From NCBI GenBank assembly GCA_016931995.1, contig JAFGDS010000048.1, positions 1 to 64,000 of the forward strand: a stretch of 64,000 nucleotides of DNA, written 5' to 3'. The notes under the pieces were generated by a model that was not told the origin of the DNA, did not search any database, and was given only the letters and a program-made list of their open reading frames with translations. Below, piece by piece: positions 53,965-62,871 of the stretch. The DNA is from Pirellulales bacterium. GTDB taxonomy: Bacteria; Planctomycetota; Planctomycetia; Pirellulales; Thermoguttaceae. Numbering within the stretch: position 1 is the first letter of the stretch; the number at the start of each line of letters is the position of its first letter. A program made the translations under genes and the position numbers.

Positions 53965-56900
53965 TCACGGGGAATACTGTTTCAACACAAACGGCTCGAA
54001 CAATCCATAGCTCAGCGTGCTGTAGCTTTCGCCAGGCGGAAGCGACTTCGGAGCTCCCCAAAACGCCGAGGGCCACGCCGAGCCGACGCACCGGCCGTTG
54101 TGGTGCGGGCCGAGCGTGTTGCGAAGCGTGCCGATCACCGTCACCTCGACCGTGTTGCGCCCGGCGCGGATCCACTTCGTCGCGTCAAGCTCCCACGGCG
54201 CGTGGGAAATGTAGCCGGCCGGCTGGCCGTTGACGGTCACCCGGGCGACGCTGCCGTGCCAACGCCCCAGCGCCACGCGGTACGCGCCCTCGGGCTTCGC
54301 CACCGAGAACGTCTCGGTGTAGGCTACTCCTTGGGAAAAGAAGGGGCAACCCTGCCGGTCCCAGCCGCCGACGTCCAGGCCGCTGCCGTCCACCAGGTGC
54401 GCCGCGGCGCGGTCGAACGAATCGCCCAGCTCGCTGGAGCGCGCGGCGATCGTCGCGCCTGGGATCGGCTCGTTGCCGCCCGCGCCCTTGGCGAAGAACT
54501 GGACCTCGGAGAGGCCCACGAAGGCGTTATCCACGCTGGCGTCGCTCGTCGGGAACGTCACGCCGGCGTGATTCGACAGGATGTCGAACCGGACGAACCG
54601 CGCGCCGGCGCCGCGGACGCGCAGGGTCCGCGGGAACGTGGGATCGACGGTTGGGCCAATCGATCCGTCGCGGGCCTGGTCGAGCGTGAACGTGCCCAGT
54701 TCGGTGAAGCTGTCGGGCTTGCCGGTCGGGGAGGCCAACACGCGGAGCTGCTTCACGCCGCGCTGGGTCAGGTTCACTTCGTTGTAGTTCCAGATCTTGA
54801 TGATGGACAAATCAACCGGCCGGCCGAGGTCGAACGTGACCGACGGCGCGCCGTCGTTCTTCGACGCGTCGCCCCCGTGGCGGCCGATCCCGGCGGTGAG
54901 CCACATCGTGCCGTCCGGCGTGGTGGCGTGGCTGTCGCGCTGGGTCATGTCGAGCGGCTTGGGTGGCTCGATGACGAAACCCGCGTCGGTCGGCCGCAAC
55001 GAGAACTCGCCCAGCACGTAGGCCGGCTCGAGTTCGTGCCAGATGGTGAATGGCGCGACCTTCACGGTCACTTCGTTGGCCCCGGGCTTTGCCACGCCGG
55101 CCAGATCGATGACGCCGAATGCCCGGTCGAGCCACCACTGGTTTGGCGCGGCCGAGACCGGCTGGCCGTTGCACGCGATCGTATACAGATCGGGCCGTTC
55201 GATGACGATCGAAAGCCCGGCCGGCACGTCGCCCTCGATCGTGAAGCGATACGTGGCCTCGAACCCGCTTTCCGGCGGAAATGTCTTGGTAATCAGCGAG
55301 TCGCGAAGCTGGACCTCGTTGTCCCACGGGTTGCGATCCATGCCGTTCTTGCGGAAGGCAAACTGCTGCGCCTCGCGGAAGTAGACGTTTTGGAGCGACT
55401 CGCCCCCGGCCGAAACGTCCACGTAGTCGAGCGTCAACACGTTGGGGCCCGCGCGGCGGATGGCGGCTGGTTTGGTCGGGCGGAGCGTCTTGACCACCTT
55501 GGGCTCGGCCGGGCCCGGTGGGCAGGGCTTATTCGAGAGGAACACCAGCAGACTGCCACAGGGCGGAAGCGTGAAGTCCGCCTTGACCCCGGCCTCGCCG
55601 GTGGCGAACGGATAGCCGCGGATATCGCCGGTTTCCAGGTCCCATTGCTCGAAGCCCTGGGCGGCCGATTCGATCCGGCCGGCCGTCGGGTCCGTGATGC
55701 TCGTGTTGACGAGGAACAGAATCTCGCCATCGTCCAGCCGCCGGCGGTGGTGATGGAGGATGCCGCGGTCGCCCTCGGCACGTTGAATCGTCAGGCCGTC
55801 CGCTTGCGTCCGCTCGACGGCCGCGGCAACGGCTTCGTCCACGGTGGCCAGCTTCCACGAGGCGGCCTCGGCCAGCTTCGCGCCCTGGGGCGACTCGCGA
55901 CCGTCCACCCACGCGGGCGACGGACCGCACGAGACCACGCGTCCGCCCGCAGCGACGTACTTCTCGAGCAACTCCATCGTCTCGGCGTTGAGAGTCTCGG
56001 TGAACGGCGCGAGAATCACGAGGTCGTACGCCCGACGGCCAACGACCAGCGCCGCGCGGCCTCCTTCCGCGCGGACCGAGCCCTCTCGGGCCAGGATGTT
56101 CTCGCAACCCATGTCGTACTCCGCCTGGACGCGTTCCAGCCGGTTGACGAGGTCCTGGAACGAGTTGCCCAGCCGATGGATCTGCCCCTGGGTCGAGCCG
56201 TCGTGGCGGTAGAGCCACGCGGTCGTCGTGGGCTCGATGAGCAACACGCGGTTGATTTGTTCGCCCTCGCTGAGGGTCAGCGAAAGCCGGGTGAAGTAGG
56301 ACGCCATCGTGTGGTAGGCTTCCCACCACGGCGCATGGTACGAAAACGACTGCGGATGGTCTCGCTTCCGCGCGCCCCGGACCGTGACGTACGACAGGTG
56401 TTCGTTGAGCGTGTTCACGCCCAAGACGTAGAGCCAGTCGCCAATCCGCTTCATGTCCTCCAGACGCAAATCCCAGCCGCCGGCGCCGTAGGCCTCGCAG
56501 AGCGTGCGCCGCTGGCCGCACTGATTGGCCACGCTGCCGAGTTCCTTCACCATCCGCGCGTTGCCGAACTGGGCGTTGACGCCTTCGGCGTATTGGTTCA
56601 TCAGGCAGTCGATCGCCGGCCGCTGCGGCCAGGCGTACATGGCCATGTCGTCGGGCGTCGCGCCGCCGCCAGGCCAGCCGTGCTCGAAGTAATGGCCCGT
56701 GAACTCCAGATCGTGCGCGTCGCAGTAATCGCGATACGGCTTGCACCAATGCGCGATCATCTCCTCCAGAAGGAACTGATCCCAATCGTGCCGCACGCGG
56801 CGCCAATCGCCCACCGGACGGACGATGCTGGGCAAGTTGTCCAAAAGATCGTATCCCCAGCGGGCGGCGAACCGCTCCGGCATGTTCGCGCTCCAGTGCA

Positions 56901-57651
56901 GCCCTCCGGCCGGCTCAAGGTGCGGCTCGTCCGTGAACACGCCCGGCACGCGCTTGCCGAAGTGCTCGGCAACCTCGCGCTCGTACGCCCCCATCGTGAT
57001 CTCGAGGAACTTCTCCGTCACGCCGGGGCGAATCAGATCGACGTAGAACTTGCCGCCGTACCAACCGCTGGGCTGGGCCAGCCGGATCCGGCCCGCGAGG
57101 TACCGTCCCGCGGGCAGCGTCTCGCCGGAGCGAGCCTTGGCCGTGACGTTCTCAAAGCCGCCCTCGGTCAATCGGTAAAGGGCCACGTAATCGGCGTTCT
57201 TGGGCGGGCCGTCGATTTCCTCCAGATGGAGCCCTTGGCCTCGCGATTCGGGCATGGCCTCGGGCACCAGGCCGCCGGCAAAGCCCGAGGGATAGGAATT
57301 CTCGTCGTAGATCCACACGTTCATATCCAACCGCTCGGCCTCGGCCAGCGCGCGGCGCCACAGGCGGAACCAGTCCTTCTCGAGATACGGCGTCATCAAC
57401 CCGGGCCGCGGATGCACCCAAACCTGCTTGACCTGCTGGCTGGCCAGGTCTTCCATCGTGCCGACAATTTGCTCCTCGGTCAGCAGGTCGTTCCAGGTCC
57501 AAAGCGGCCCGGAGCTGTAGTCCCGCGACGGGTGGGCGAACTGGGCCTTGACGCTGGCCGAATCCGCGCCGCGGGCGGGGATGCCCGCCACGACAGCAAA
57601 TAGAACGGATATCAGCAAGAACGCGGCGCACACGAAGCGGGAGCGGATCAT
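53965..57651 (-). CDS. Large GH106-like alpha-L-rhamnosidase, secreted
   Basis: A 1,228-residue exported glycosidase. Signal peptide: IRSRFVCAAFLLISVLFAVV. The catalytic part begins PLWTWNDLLTEEQIVGTMED and includes VWIYDENSYPSGFAGG (candidate catalytic Glu) and GVFTDEPHLEP, both typical of GH106-type rhamnosidases. DRRHDGSTQGQIHR-like RHDGSTQGQIHRLGNSF and a beta-rich middle follow, then discoidin-like and jelly-roll domains (GMFDLGRPVDLSIIKIWN-type VTFDLGRPVDLSIIKIWNYN). Substrate: L-rhamnosyl glycans, inferred. ATG 57651 follows AGGAG; upstream in-frame codons lack a ribosome site. Next to a RhaT-like gene. Confidence 0.85.
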   Translation of the reverse strand: MIRSRFVCAAFLLISVLFAVVAGIPARGADSASVKAQFAHPSRDYSSGPLWTWNDLLTEEQIVGTMEDLASQQVKQVWVHPRPGLMTPYLEKDWFRLWRRALAEAERLDMNVWIYDENSYPSGFAGGLVPEAMPESRGQGLHLEEIDGPPKNADYVALYRLTEGGFENVTAKARSGETLPAGRYLAGRIRLAQPSGWYGGKFYVDLIRPGVTEKFLEITMGAYEREVAEHFGKRVPGVFTDEPHLEPAGGLHWSANMPERFAARWGYDLLDNLPSIVRPVGDWRRVRHDWDQFLLEEMIAHWCKPYRDYCDAHDLEFTGHYFEHGWPGGGATPDDMAMYAWPQRPAIDCLMNQYAEGVNAQFGNARMVKELGSVANQCGQRRTLCEAYGAGGWDLRLEDMKRIGDWLYVLGVNTLNEHLSYVTVRGARKRDHPQSFSYHAPWWEAYHTMASYFTRLSLTLSEGEQINRVLLIEPTTTAWLYRHDGSTQGQIHRLGNSFQDLVNRLERVQAEYDMGCENILAREGSVRAEGGRAALVVGRRAYDLVILAPFTETLNAETMELLEKYVAAGGRVVSCGPSPAWVDGRESPQGAKLAEAASWKLATVDEAVAAAVERTQADGLTIQRAEGDRGILHHHRRRLDDGEILFLVNTSITDPTAGRIESAAQGFEQWDLETGDIRGYPFATGEAGVKADFTLPPCGSLLVFLSNKPCPPGPAEPKVVKTLRPTKPAAIRRAGPNVLTLDYVDVSAGGESLQNVYFREAQQFAFRKNGMDRNPWDNEVQLRDSLITKTFPPESGFEATYRFTIEGDVPAGLSIVIERPDLYTIACNGQPVSAAPNQWWLDRAFGVIDLAGVAKPGANEVTVKVAPFTIWHELEPAYVLGEFSLRPTDAGFVIEPPKPLDMTQRDSHATTPDGTMWLTAGIGRHGGDASKNDGAPSVTFDLGRPVDLSIIKIWNYNEVNLTQRGVKQLRVLASPTGKPDSFTELGTFTLDQARDGSIGPTVDPTFPRTLRVRGAGARFVRFDILSNHAGVTFPTSDASVDNAFVGLSEVQFFAKGAGGNEPIPGATIAARSSELGDSFDRAAAHLVDGSGLDVGGWDRQGCPFFSQGVAYTETFSVAKPEGAYRVALGRWHGSVARVTVNGQPAGYISHAPWELDATKWIRAGRNTVEVTVIGTLRNTLGPHHNGRCVGSAWPSAFWGAPKSLPPGESYSTLSYGLFEPFVLKQYSP

Positions 57652-57944
57652 GGCGGGGCTCCTGAACGGTTGACGGGAGGAATGGTTGGGAGGGAAAGCG
57701 TGGTGACCGTAGGGTGGGTCGAGGTCGCGAGAGCCTGGGATGGGGCTTCGGAGATCAATCACTCCGCATGGGACGTTCAACGCGACGCGCCAAACTGCCG
57801 CGACCGAAGCTCCACCGGCCAAACTCGATTGTATGTCAACCACCCCAAAACGAGAACCCCGCCTGACCCAAGTCTCATTCCGGCAATGAGAAACGTCCTC
57901 GCCTCGCCAGATCGCCACCATTGTCAATTTCGGGGCCTCGTTGC
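57652..57944. other. Gap with hairpin near the DUF1559 stop
   Basis: No gene. CTCGTTGCTCACAACGAG at 57936-57953 is a 7-bp hairpin overlapping the stop of the DUF1559 gene; it lacks a T-run. GTAGGGTGGGTCGAGGTCGC at 57709-57728 resembles a common short repeat. Confidence 0.4.
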
Positions 57945-58994
57945 TCACAACGAGCGTGCATCAACGGACTGGCCGTCTTGTCGGTTGCCCAGGAGACCGT
58001 GCGTCACCGGGTCGATTTCGTAGCTGATCTGCCGGACGCTGCCGTCGCACATGACCATGTTGCACGAGGCGGGATGCGCCGAACCGAAGAGCAGCCAATT
58101 GTTGTATCCTGGTTGATCCTGCATCGGCGGATAGCCCGGCCCGGCCCAGCGGGTGATGTCGCCGTTGTCGCCAATGTACAGGCTTTCGTTGTCGCCCATG
58201 TCCCTCGCGTTTTCGTAGTAGTCCGGCATGAGGTACTTCTCGCCGAACATGTAGGTGTTGGCGGTTCCGTCGGGAATATCGTTGACGGAAATCTCGCTGC
58301 CGGGATAGAAGACGCCGTTGATCACGGCGGCAATCGCGTTCCAACTCGCCTGCCCCGCCGCCGACTCGGCGGCGGCGATTGAGTCGGGCCCGTAATACGC
58401 GAACGCCGAGTCATTCGTGCTGGGGCATGGATTGCACGAGGCGTCCGTGGGATCCGGCCCGCCGCTGGCCGCGTAGTCGCTCCGCGCGACCTCGTCCGTC
58501 CTATCCGAGAAATTCGGCGTGGCTTCCCGGGCATCCACCGTGCCGATCGGGTAGAGCCGGCACGCGCGACGGCTCGGACAGTTGAAGATCGGAAGCGGCT
58601 GCTGAAGCATCACTTTCGCCGAGGCCGTTCGCGCCGCGCCCGCGAGGCCCCGCTGCAATCCGTGAATCTGCCCCTGCTCGATGTAGGGCAGCAGGTTGAA
58701 CATCCAGCCGCCCGGCTGGTGGCGGTCCACGCCGCGCTCCGGGTCGCCGATCCAAAGCCATCCCCAGCCGTTGGTCGGAAAGTGCCCGTGGGCCGCGTGG
58801 TGGCTGTGCGCCGCCGCGCCAAGCTCCTTCAAGTGGTTCGCGCATTGCAGCCGCCGGGCCGCTTCGCGCGCCGCCTGCACGGCGGGCAACAACAACGCAA
58901 TCAACACGCCGATGATCGCGATGACCACCAGCAGCTCGACGAGCGTGAAGCCCCGGGACGTCCGTCCAACCTGGCTAACGGCGATTCGGTCCAT
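57945..58994 (-). CDS. DUF1559 prepilin-type protein
   Basis: A 349-residue protein typical of planctomycetes. The N-terminus has the type IV pilin/type II pseudopilin signal: [20 protein letters not shown] with cleavage after G, followed by [15 protein letters not shown]. The rest is the DUF1559 domain, closing with [12 protein letters not shown] (H-x9-DG) and the stretch [15 protein letters not shown]. It is probably exported and assembled by a pilin-type system; the family is very large and without a known role. ATG 58994 is chosen because the signal begins about 15 residues later. It precedes the GH106-like gene on the same strand. Confidence 0.92.
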   Translation of the reverse strand: MDRIAVSQVGRTSRGFTLVELLVVIAIIGVLIALLLPAVQAAREAARRLQCANHLKELGAAAHSHHAAHGHFPTNGWGWLWIGDPERGVDRHQPGGWMFNLLPYIEQGQIHGLQRGLAGAARTASAKVMLQQPLPIFNCPSRRACRLYPIGTVDAREATPNFSDRTDEVARSDYAASGGPDPTDASCNPCPSTNDSAFAYYGPDSIAAAESAAGQASWNAIAAVINGVFYPGSEISVNDIPDGTANTYMFGEKYLMPDYYENARDMGDNESLYIGDNGDITRWAGPGYPPMQDQPGYNNWLLFGSAHPASCNMVMCDGSVRQISYEIDPVTHGLLGNRQDGQSVDARSL

Positions 58995-59086
58995 GACGAA
59001 TCCACTCCCGTGAAAAGGGCCGCGCCGCGCGAAGCCGCCAGCGGCTCGGCCACAAACGCGATTTTCCTTCGTTTCCGCACGGCGCT

Positions 59087-60652
59087 TCAAATCCGACGAC
59101 GCAACAGACCCATGGCCAATCCGGCCAGGCAAAGCGCCAGCACGCACGGCTCGGGCACGGCCGCGCCCGTGGGCAAACCCGTACCCCAGTTCGCCGAGAG
59201 AATCGCCAGGTCCAGATCGTCCACCTTGCCGTCGTCGTTGAAATCGCCTTGGCTCCAGCTCGCGCCGGTGGCCAGCAGCCAGTTGGCGGCCAGACGCGCG
59301 GCGTCGTCTTTATCCACGTCGCCGTCGCGGTCGGCGTCGCCCGGCGGATACTCCACGGGAATGCCGACGTAGAAATCCACCTCGTTCAGGCCCACGAAGT
59401 TGTTGTCTCCGCCCAGCCCCGAGAGAATGTCCAACTTGACGTACTGGGCCACGACGCCGCCCAGATTCACCACCTGGCCGGGATTGGCGCCGTCGCCGGT
59501 GGCCTGGCTCAGTTGGTACGTGCCCAGCGACGTGAACGTGACGCCGTCGGTGGACGTGAAGACCTCGATCTCGCCGGATCCGCGGTTGGTGAGGTCCATC
59601 GGCGGATCCCAATATGGATAGTTCTCGTTGTAGTTGTACACGACCATCTTGGCCAACGGCCGCGCTTCGCCCAGATCGAAGAGGATCCAGGGATCCAAGT
59701 CGTTGGGCGCGGCGAAGGTGCCGTTGTTGAGCCACATGCCGTCGACCTGGCCCGAGACGCCGTCGGGCCACGTGGTCCCGCGTCCAACGCCATCGGTCGT
59801 GTTCGCGGCGAATCGCATAAAGCCGCCGAGGAGTTCCGTGGACGCCGTGGCCCCGACGCCGCGCAGCGGAAGCTCGTCCGGCAGCGTGCCCACGCCCACG
59901 TCCAGCGGCGTCTTGGTCTGCGCGGCCAGCTCGGCGATTTGCGCGGGGGTGAGCATGTCGTTGAAGACCGCCACGTCGTCGACGCTGCCGGTCATGCTGC
60001 CCCAAACGTCCTCGCCGCCCACCCAGGCCCCAATCGTCAGCGACGTCGTCGGCGAGATGCTCAGGCATTCGCCCGGCAGCGTGCCCTGCGAAACGCCGTC
60101 CAGAAACAGTTCGCTCACTCCGGTGAAGTGCGGCTGGAACGTCACGGCGACGTGGTGCCAGGTGTTGTCGCCCACCGGCGTCGTCCCGGTGATCGTGGGC
60201 AGGATGCCGGACGAATTCCACGTGACTCCCGCGGCGGCTGGGTCGGCGACGCTCAGGGAAATGAGGTTGTTCGTGAAAACGTCGTTGCTTTGTCTTGCCA
60301 AGACGGTGCCGTAATGGCCGTAATCGCCGTACAAGCCCGTCTGCGGGCCGGACCACTTCACCCATAGGCTGATGGTGCCGACGTACTGGCCGTCGAGCCC
60401 TCCGCCGCCGGGAATCTCGATGAAATCCGGCCCGGCGCCGTTAAACGCCATCGCGCCGCCGGGAACTCCGTTTCGGTCGTCGGTGGCACTCGGGCCGGGG
60501 AGACCCCACGGGTTGCCGTCCGTGCCGACCGTGGCCGTCGCATTGCCGTCCAGCGGCCAATAGCCAACCAGGTCCGCCCGGGCCGACCCCGCCAGCCACA
60601 ATCCAACGACCGCCGCGGCCGCGCTCCACGCCCTTTTGGCCTTCGTATCCAT
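59087..60652 (-). CDS. LamG/discoidin/dockerin PEP-CTERM protein
   Basis: A 521-residue secreted protein. Signal: [19 protein letters not shown]. Residues about 25-230 are a LamG/concanavalin sandwich ([54 protein letters not shown]). Then comes a discoidin-like region ([40 protein letters not shown]). Residues about 440-495 hold two dockerin-like calcium loops ([40 protein letters not shown]). It ends in [19 protein letters not shown] plus RRRI, a PEP-CTERM. Carbohydrate binding is likely. ATG 60652 follows GAGGTACC. A closely similar paralog lies just upstream. Confidence 0.9.
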   Translation of the reverse strand: MDTKAKRAWSAAAAVVGLWLAGSARADLVGYWPLDGNATATVGTDGNPWGLPGPSATDDRNGVPGGAMAFNGAGPDFIEIPGGGGLDGQYVGTISLWVKWSGPQTGLYGDYGHYGTVLARQSNDVFTNNLISLSVADPAAAGVTWNSSGILPTITGTTPVGDNTWHHVAVTFQPHFTGVSELFLDGVSQGTLPGECLSISPTTSLTIGAWVGGEDVWGSMTGSVDDVAVFNDMLTPAQIAELAAQTKTPLDVGVGTLPDELPLRGVGATASTELLGGFMRFAANTTDGVGRGTTWPDGVSGQVDGMWLNNGTFAAPNDLDPWILFDLGEARPLAKMVVYNYNENYPYWDPPMDLTNRGSGEIEVFTSTDGVTFTSLGTYQLSQATGDGANPGQVVNLGGVVAQYVKLDILSGLGGDNNFVGLNEVDFYVGIPVEYPPGDADRDGDVDKDDAARLAANWLLATGASWSQGDFNDDGKVDDLDLAILSANWGTGLPTGAAVPEPCVLALCLAGLAMGLLRRRI

Positions 60653-60756
60653 CGCTTGGTACCTCACGAAAAGAGACGGACAAATCAAAGTGATCCGGCA
60701 ACGCCTGTCTCACGCTCAACCGCGAACCCTCCGCGCGTCCCAGACCGCCGGAAGGC

Positions 60757-60854
60757 GTTGGAGGCGGGAAGGCGAGTTCCCGCCTCCGACGCATGGGGTG
60801 TCCCGCCGGCCGCCTCGCCACGGGCCGGCGGGACGGAGGTGTGCCTCCGTCCTA
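60757..60854. repeat. Palindromes between the LamG paralogs
   Basis: GAGGCGGGAAGGCGAGTTCC plus CGCCTC at 60761-60786 and GGACGGAGGTGTGCCTCCGT plus CC at 60831-60852 are small hairpins. The second touches the stop codon of the 60852 gene, and could act as a terminator for it although no T-run follows on the minus strand. Confidence 0.55.
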
Positions 60855-62216
60855 GAACCGTTGTCTCCTTCGCCAGATCGCCACCATCGACAACCCCCCC
60901 AGCGCCGCCAACAGGGCGGCGGACGGCTCGGGCACCGCGTAGAAATCGACTTCATTCAGGCCGACGAGGTAAAAATCACCCGCCGCGTCGCCGTGTCGCG
61001 AAAGGACGTCGAGTTTCACGTACCGCGCGACCAGACCGCCGAGATCGACCGCCTGGCCAGGGTTGTTCCCGTCGCCCGTGGCCGGGTCGAACTCGTGGAT
61101 CCCCACCGAGGTGAACGTCACGCCGTCGGTCGACGCGAGGATCTCGACCTCCTTCACGCCCCGAACGACGAAGCTACCCCAGTCGGGATAGCTCTCGTTG
61201 TAGTTGTACAGGACCATTTTGGCCAAAGGCTGTTCCTCGCCGAGGTCGAACGTGATCCAGGGATCCAGATCGTTGGGCTCGGCGAACGTGCCGTTGTTGA
61301 GCCACATGCCGTCGACCCGGCCCGAGACGCCATCCGGCCAGGTCGTCCCGCGTCCGACGCCGTCGGTCGTATTCGCGGCGAAACGGCTGAAGCCGTTGAG
61401 TTCCGACGACGCCGTGGCGACGACGCCCCGCAGGGGAAGCTCGGCCGGCCGCGTGCCCGCGCCCACGTCCAGCGGCGTCTTGGTCTGCGCGGCCAACTCG
61501 CCAATCTGCGCAAGGCTCAGGATGTCGTCGAACACCGCCACGTCATCGAGACTGGCCGTGGCGCTGCCGTAGAAGCCGCCGCCGTTGCTAACCCAAGCCC
61601 CGAGCGTCAGGGCCGTCGTCGGGAAAAGACTTAGGCACTCGCCCGGCGCGGCGCCCTGCGAGACGCCGTCCAAAAACAGCTCGTTCACGCCGGTGAAGTG
61701 CGGCTGGAAGGTGATCGCGACGTGATGCCACGTGTCGTTGCCCACGGGAGTGGCCCCGAAAAGGGACGGTATCACTCCCGATGACGACCAGTTCACGCCC
61801 GCGGCCGCCGGGTCGGCGCCGCCCAGCGAGAGCAGATTGTTCGAGAAGACATCGTCTTCTTGCCGGGCGAGAATCGTGCCGTATTGGCCGTAATCGCCAA
61901 ACACGCCCGTCTGCGGGCCGGACCACTTCACCCACATGCTGATCGTGCCGACGTACTGGCCGTCGAGCCCTCCGCCGCCGGCCACGGAAACATACTGCCC
62001 GATCGCCGCGTCGAACGCCAGCGCGCCGCCGGCCGCGCCGTTGCGGTCGGCCGCGGCCGTCGGGGCGTTCACCGGGACGCCGCTCGTGCCCACCGTCGCC
62101 GTGGCGTCGCCGTCCAACGGCCAGTACGCGACCAAGCCGGCCTGGGCCGACGCGGCAAACAGAAAAGCCGCCGCCATTGCACAACAAAACGCTGCCGCCG
62201 TTTTTCGCCTGCGCAT
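60852..62216 (-). CDS. LamG/discoidin PEP-CTERM protein (paralog of the 59087 gene)
   Basis: A 454-residue secreted protein. Signal: AAFCCAMAAAFLFAASAQAG. LamG part: [34 protein letters not shown] and [20 protein letters not shown]. Discoidin-like part: LRGVVATASSELNGFSRFAA and FDLGEEQPLAKMVLYNYNES. It ends VPEPSAALLAALGGLSMVAI and WRRRQRF. It lacks the dockerin pair of its neighbour. Long runs are identical to the paralog in protein and DNA, so this is a recent duplication. ATG 62216 follows GGGGAG. Confidence 0.9.
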   Translation of the reverse strand: MRRRKTAAAFCCAMAAAFLFAASAQAGLVAYWPLDGDATATVGTSGVPVNAPTAAADRNGAAGGALAFDAAIGQYVSVAGGGGLDGQYVGTISMWVKWSGPQTGVFGDYGQYGTILARQEDDVFSNNLLSLGGADPAAAGVNWSSSGVIPSLFGATPVGNDTWHHVAITFQPHFTGVNELFLDGVSQGAAPGECLSLFPTTALTLGAWVSNGGGFYGSATASLDDVAVFDDILSLAQIGELAAQTKTPLDVGAGTRPAELPLRGVVATASSELNGFSRFAANTTDGVGRGTTWPDGVSGRVDGMWLNNGTFAEPNDLDPWITFDLGEEQPLAKMVLYNYNESYPDWGSFVVRGVKEVEILASTDGVTFTSVGIHEFDPATGDGNNPGQAVDLGGLVARYVKLDVLSRHGDAAGDFYLVGLNEVDFYAVPEPSAALLAALGGLSMVAIWRRRQRF

Positions 62217-62871
62217 CTCGAAGCTCCCCTACGTGACAGAAGAAACCAGTAGACAAGGATCGGAGGAGTCAGCCCGCCTGATAGTCCATGGTAAAAGCCC
62301 ACCATTGGAAGTACACAGCGTTTCGCGACAGTTTTCCGGCATTTTGCGACACGGTGGGAGGACACGTCGGCAAGCGGAAATCGCGTCCGGAAGAAGGACT
62401 TGCACGACGGCGGCCATTCCCGCCAGCAATCCGTTAATCCTAGTGTAGTGATTCACGCTGTTGGGGTCTTATTCAGTGAGTGCCACTGGCTCCGCCAGTG
62501 CGGGATTCCACGGGATTCCCCACGGCGGCTCGCACTGGAAAAGCCAGTGGCACTCAAAAGACTGCTTTCAATACGATCCCCCAATTCGGAATCACTACAC
62601 TAGTCCTAAAACAAGCGAACGTCTGGGGCGTTTGGAGTGGTTTTTTGGTGAAGATATCGAGTGGCCTGCTCCCCAAAAGCTGATCCATGTGTTATGAGAG
62701 TCCAAGAGCCCCTGGAGGGGGCGAGGAGGACTTTCGGCACGCCGAAGGAGAAGCATCTGCTCAGCGCCTGGCCCGCTTTTCCGCTCCGCTTTTCCGCCCA
62801 ACCCCGAGTCCCAACCCCCTCACCCCCGGCCCCTCTCCCGCTTTCCGGGAGAGGGGAGACGCGGTGGACCG
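62217..62871. other. Repeat-rich gap
   Basis: About 650 bp without a supported gene. It contains the leader of the LamG paralog, the nested repeat at 62440-62603, and an R8 unit at about 62813-62866 (CCCTCACCCCCGGCCCCTCT, then GGGAGAGGGG). The open frames here have no ribosome site. Confidence 0.5.
62440..62603. repeat. Nested inverted repeat (outer CTAGTGTAGTGATTC, inner R1)
   Basis: Perfect 15-bp outer arms CTAGTGTAGTGATTC (62440-62454) and GAATCACTACACTAG (62589-62603). Inside are two inverted R1 units: GTGCCACTGGCTCCGCCAGT at about 62481 and CACTGGAAAAGCCAGTGGCA at about 62534. Same plan as the other nested elements. Confidence 0.8.

Noticed and set aside
53938-57603. A 1,221-residue plus-strand frame over the GH106-like gene
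   Set aside because: Antisense shadow; the minus strand has signal peptide, ribosome site and family motifs.
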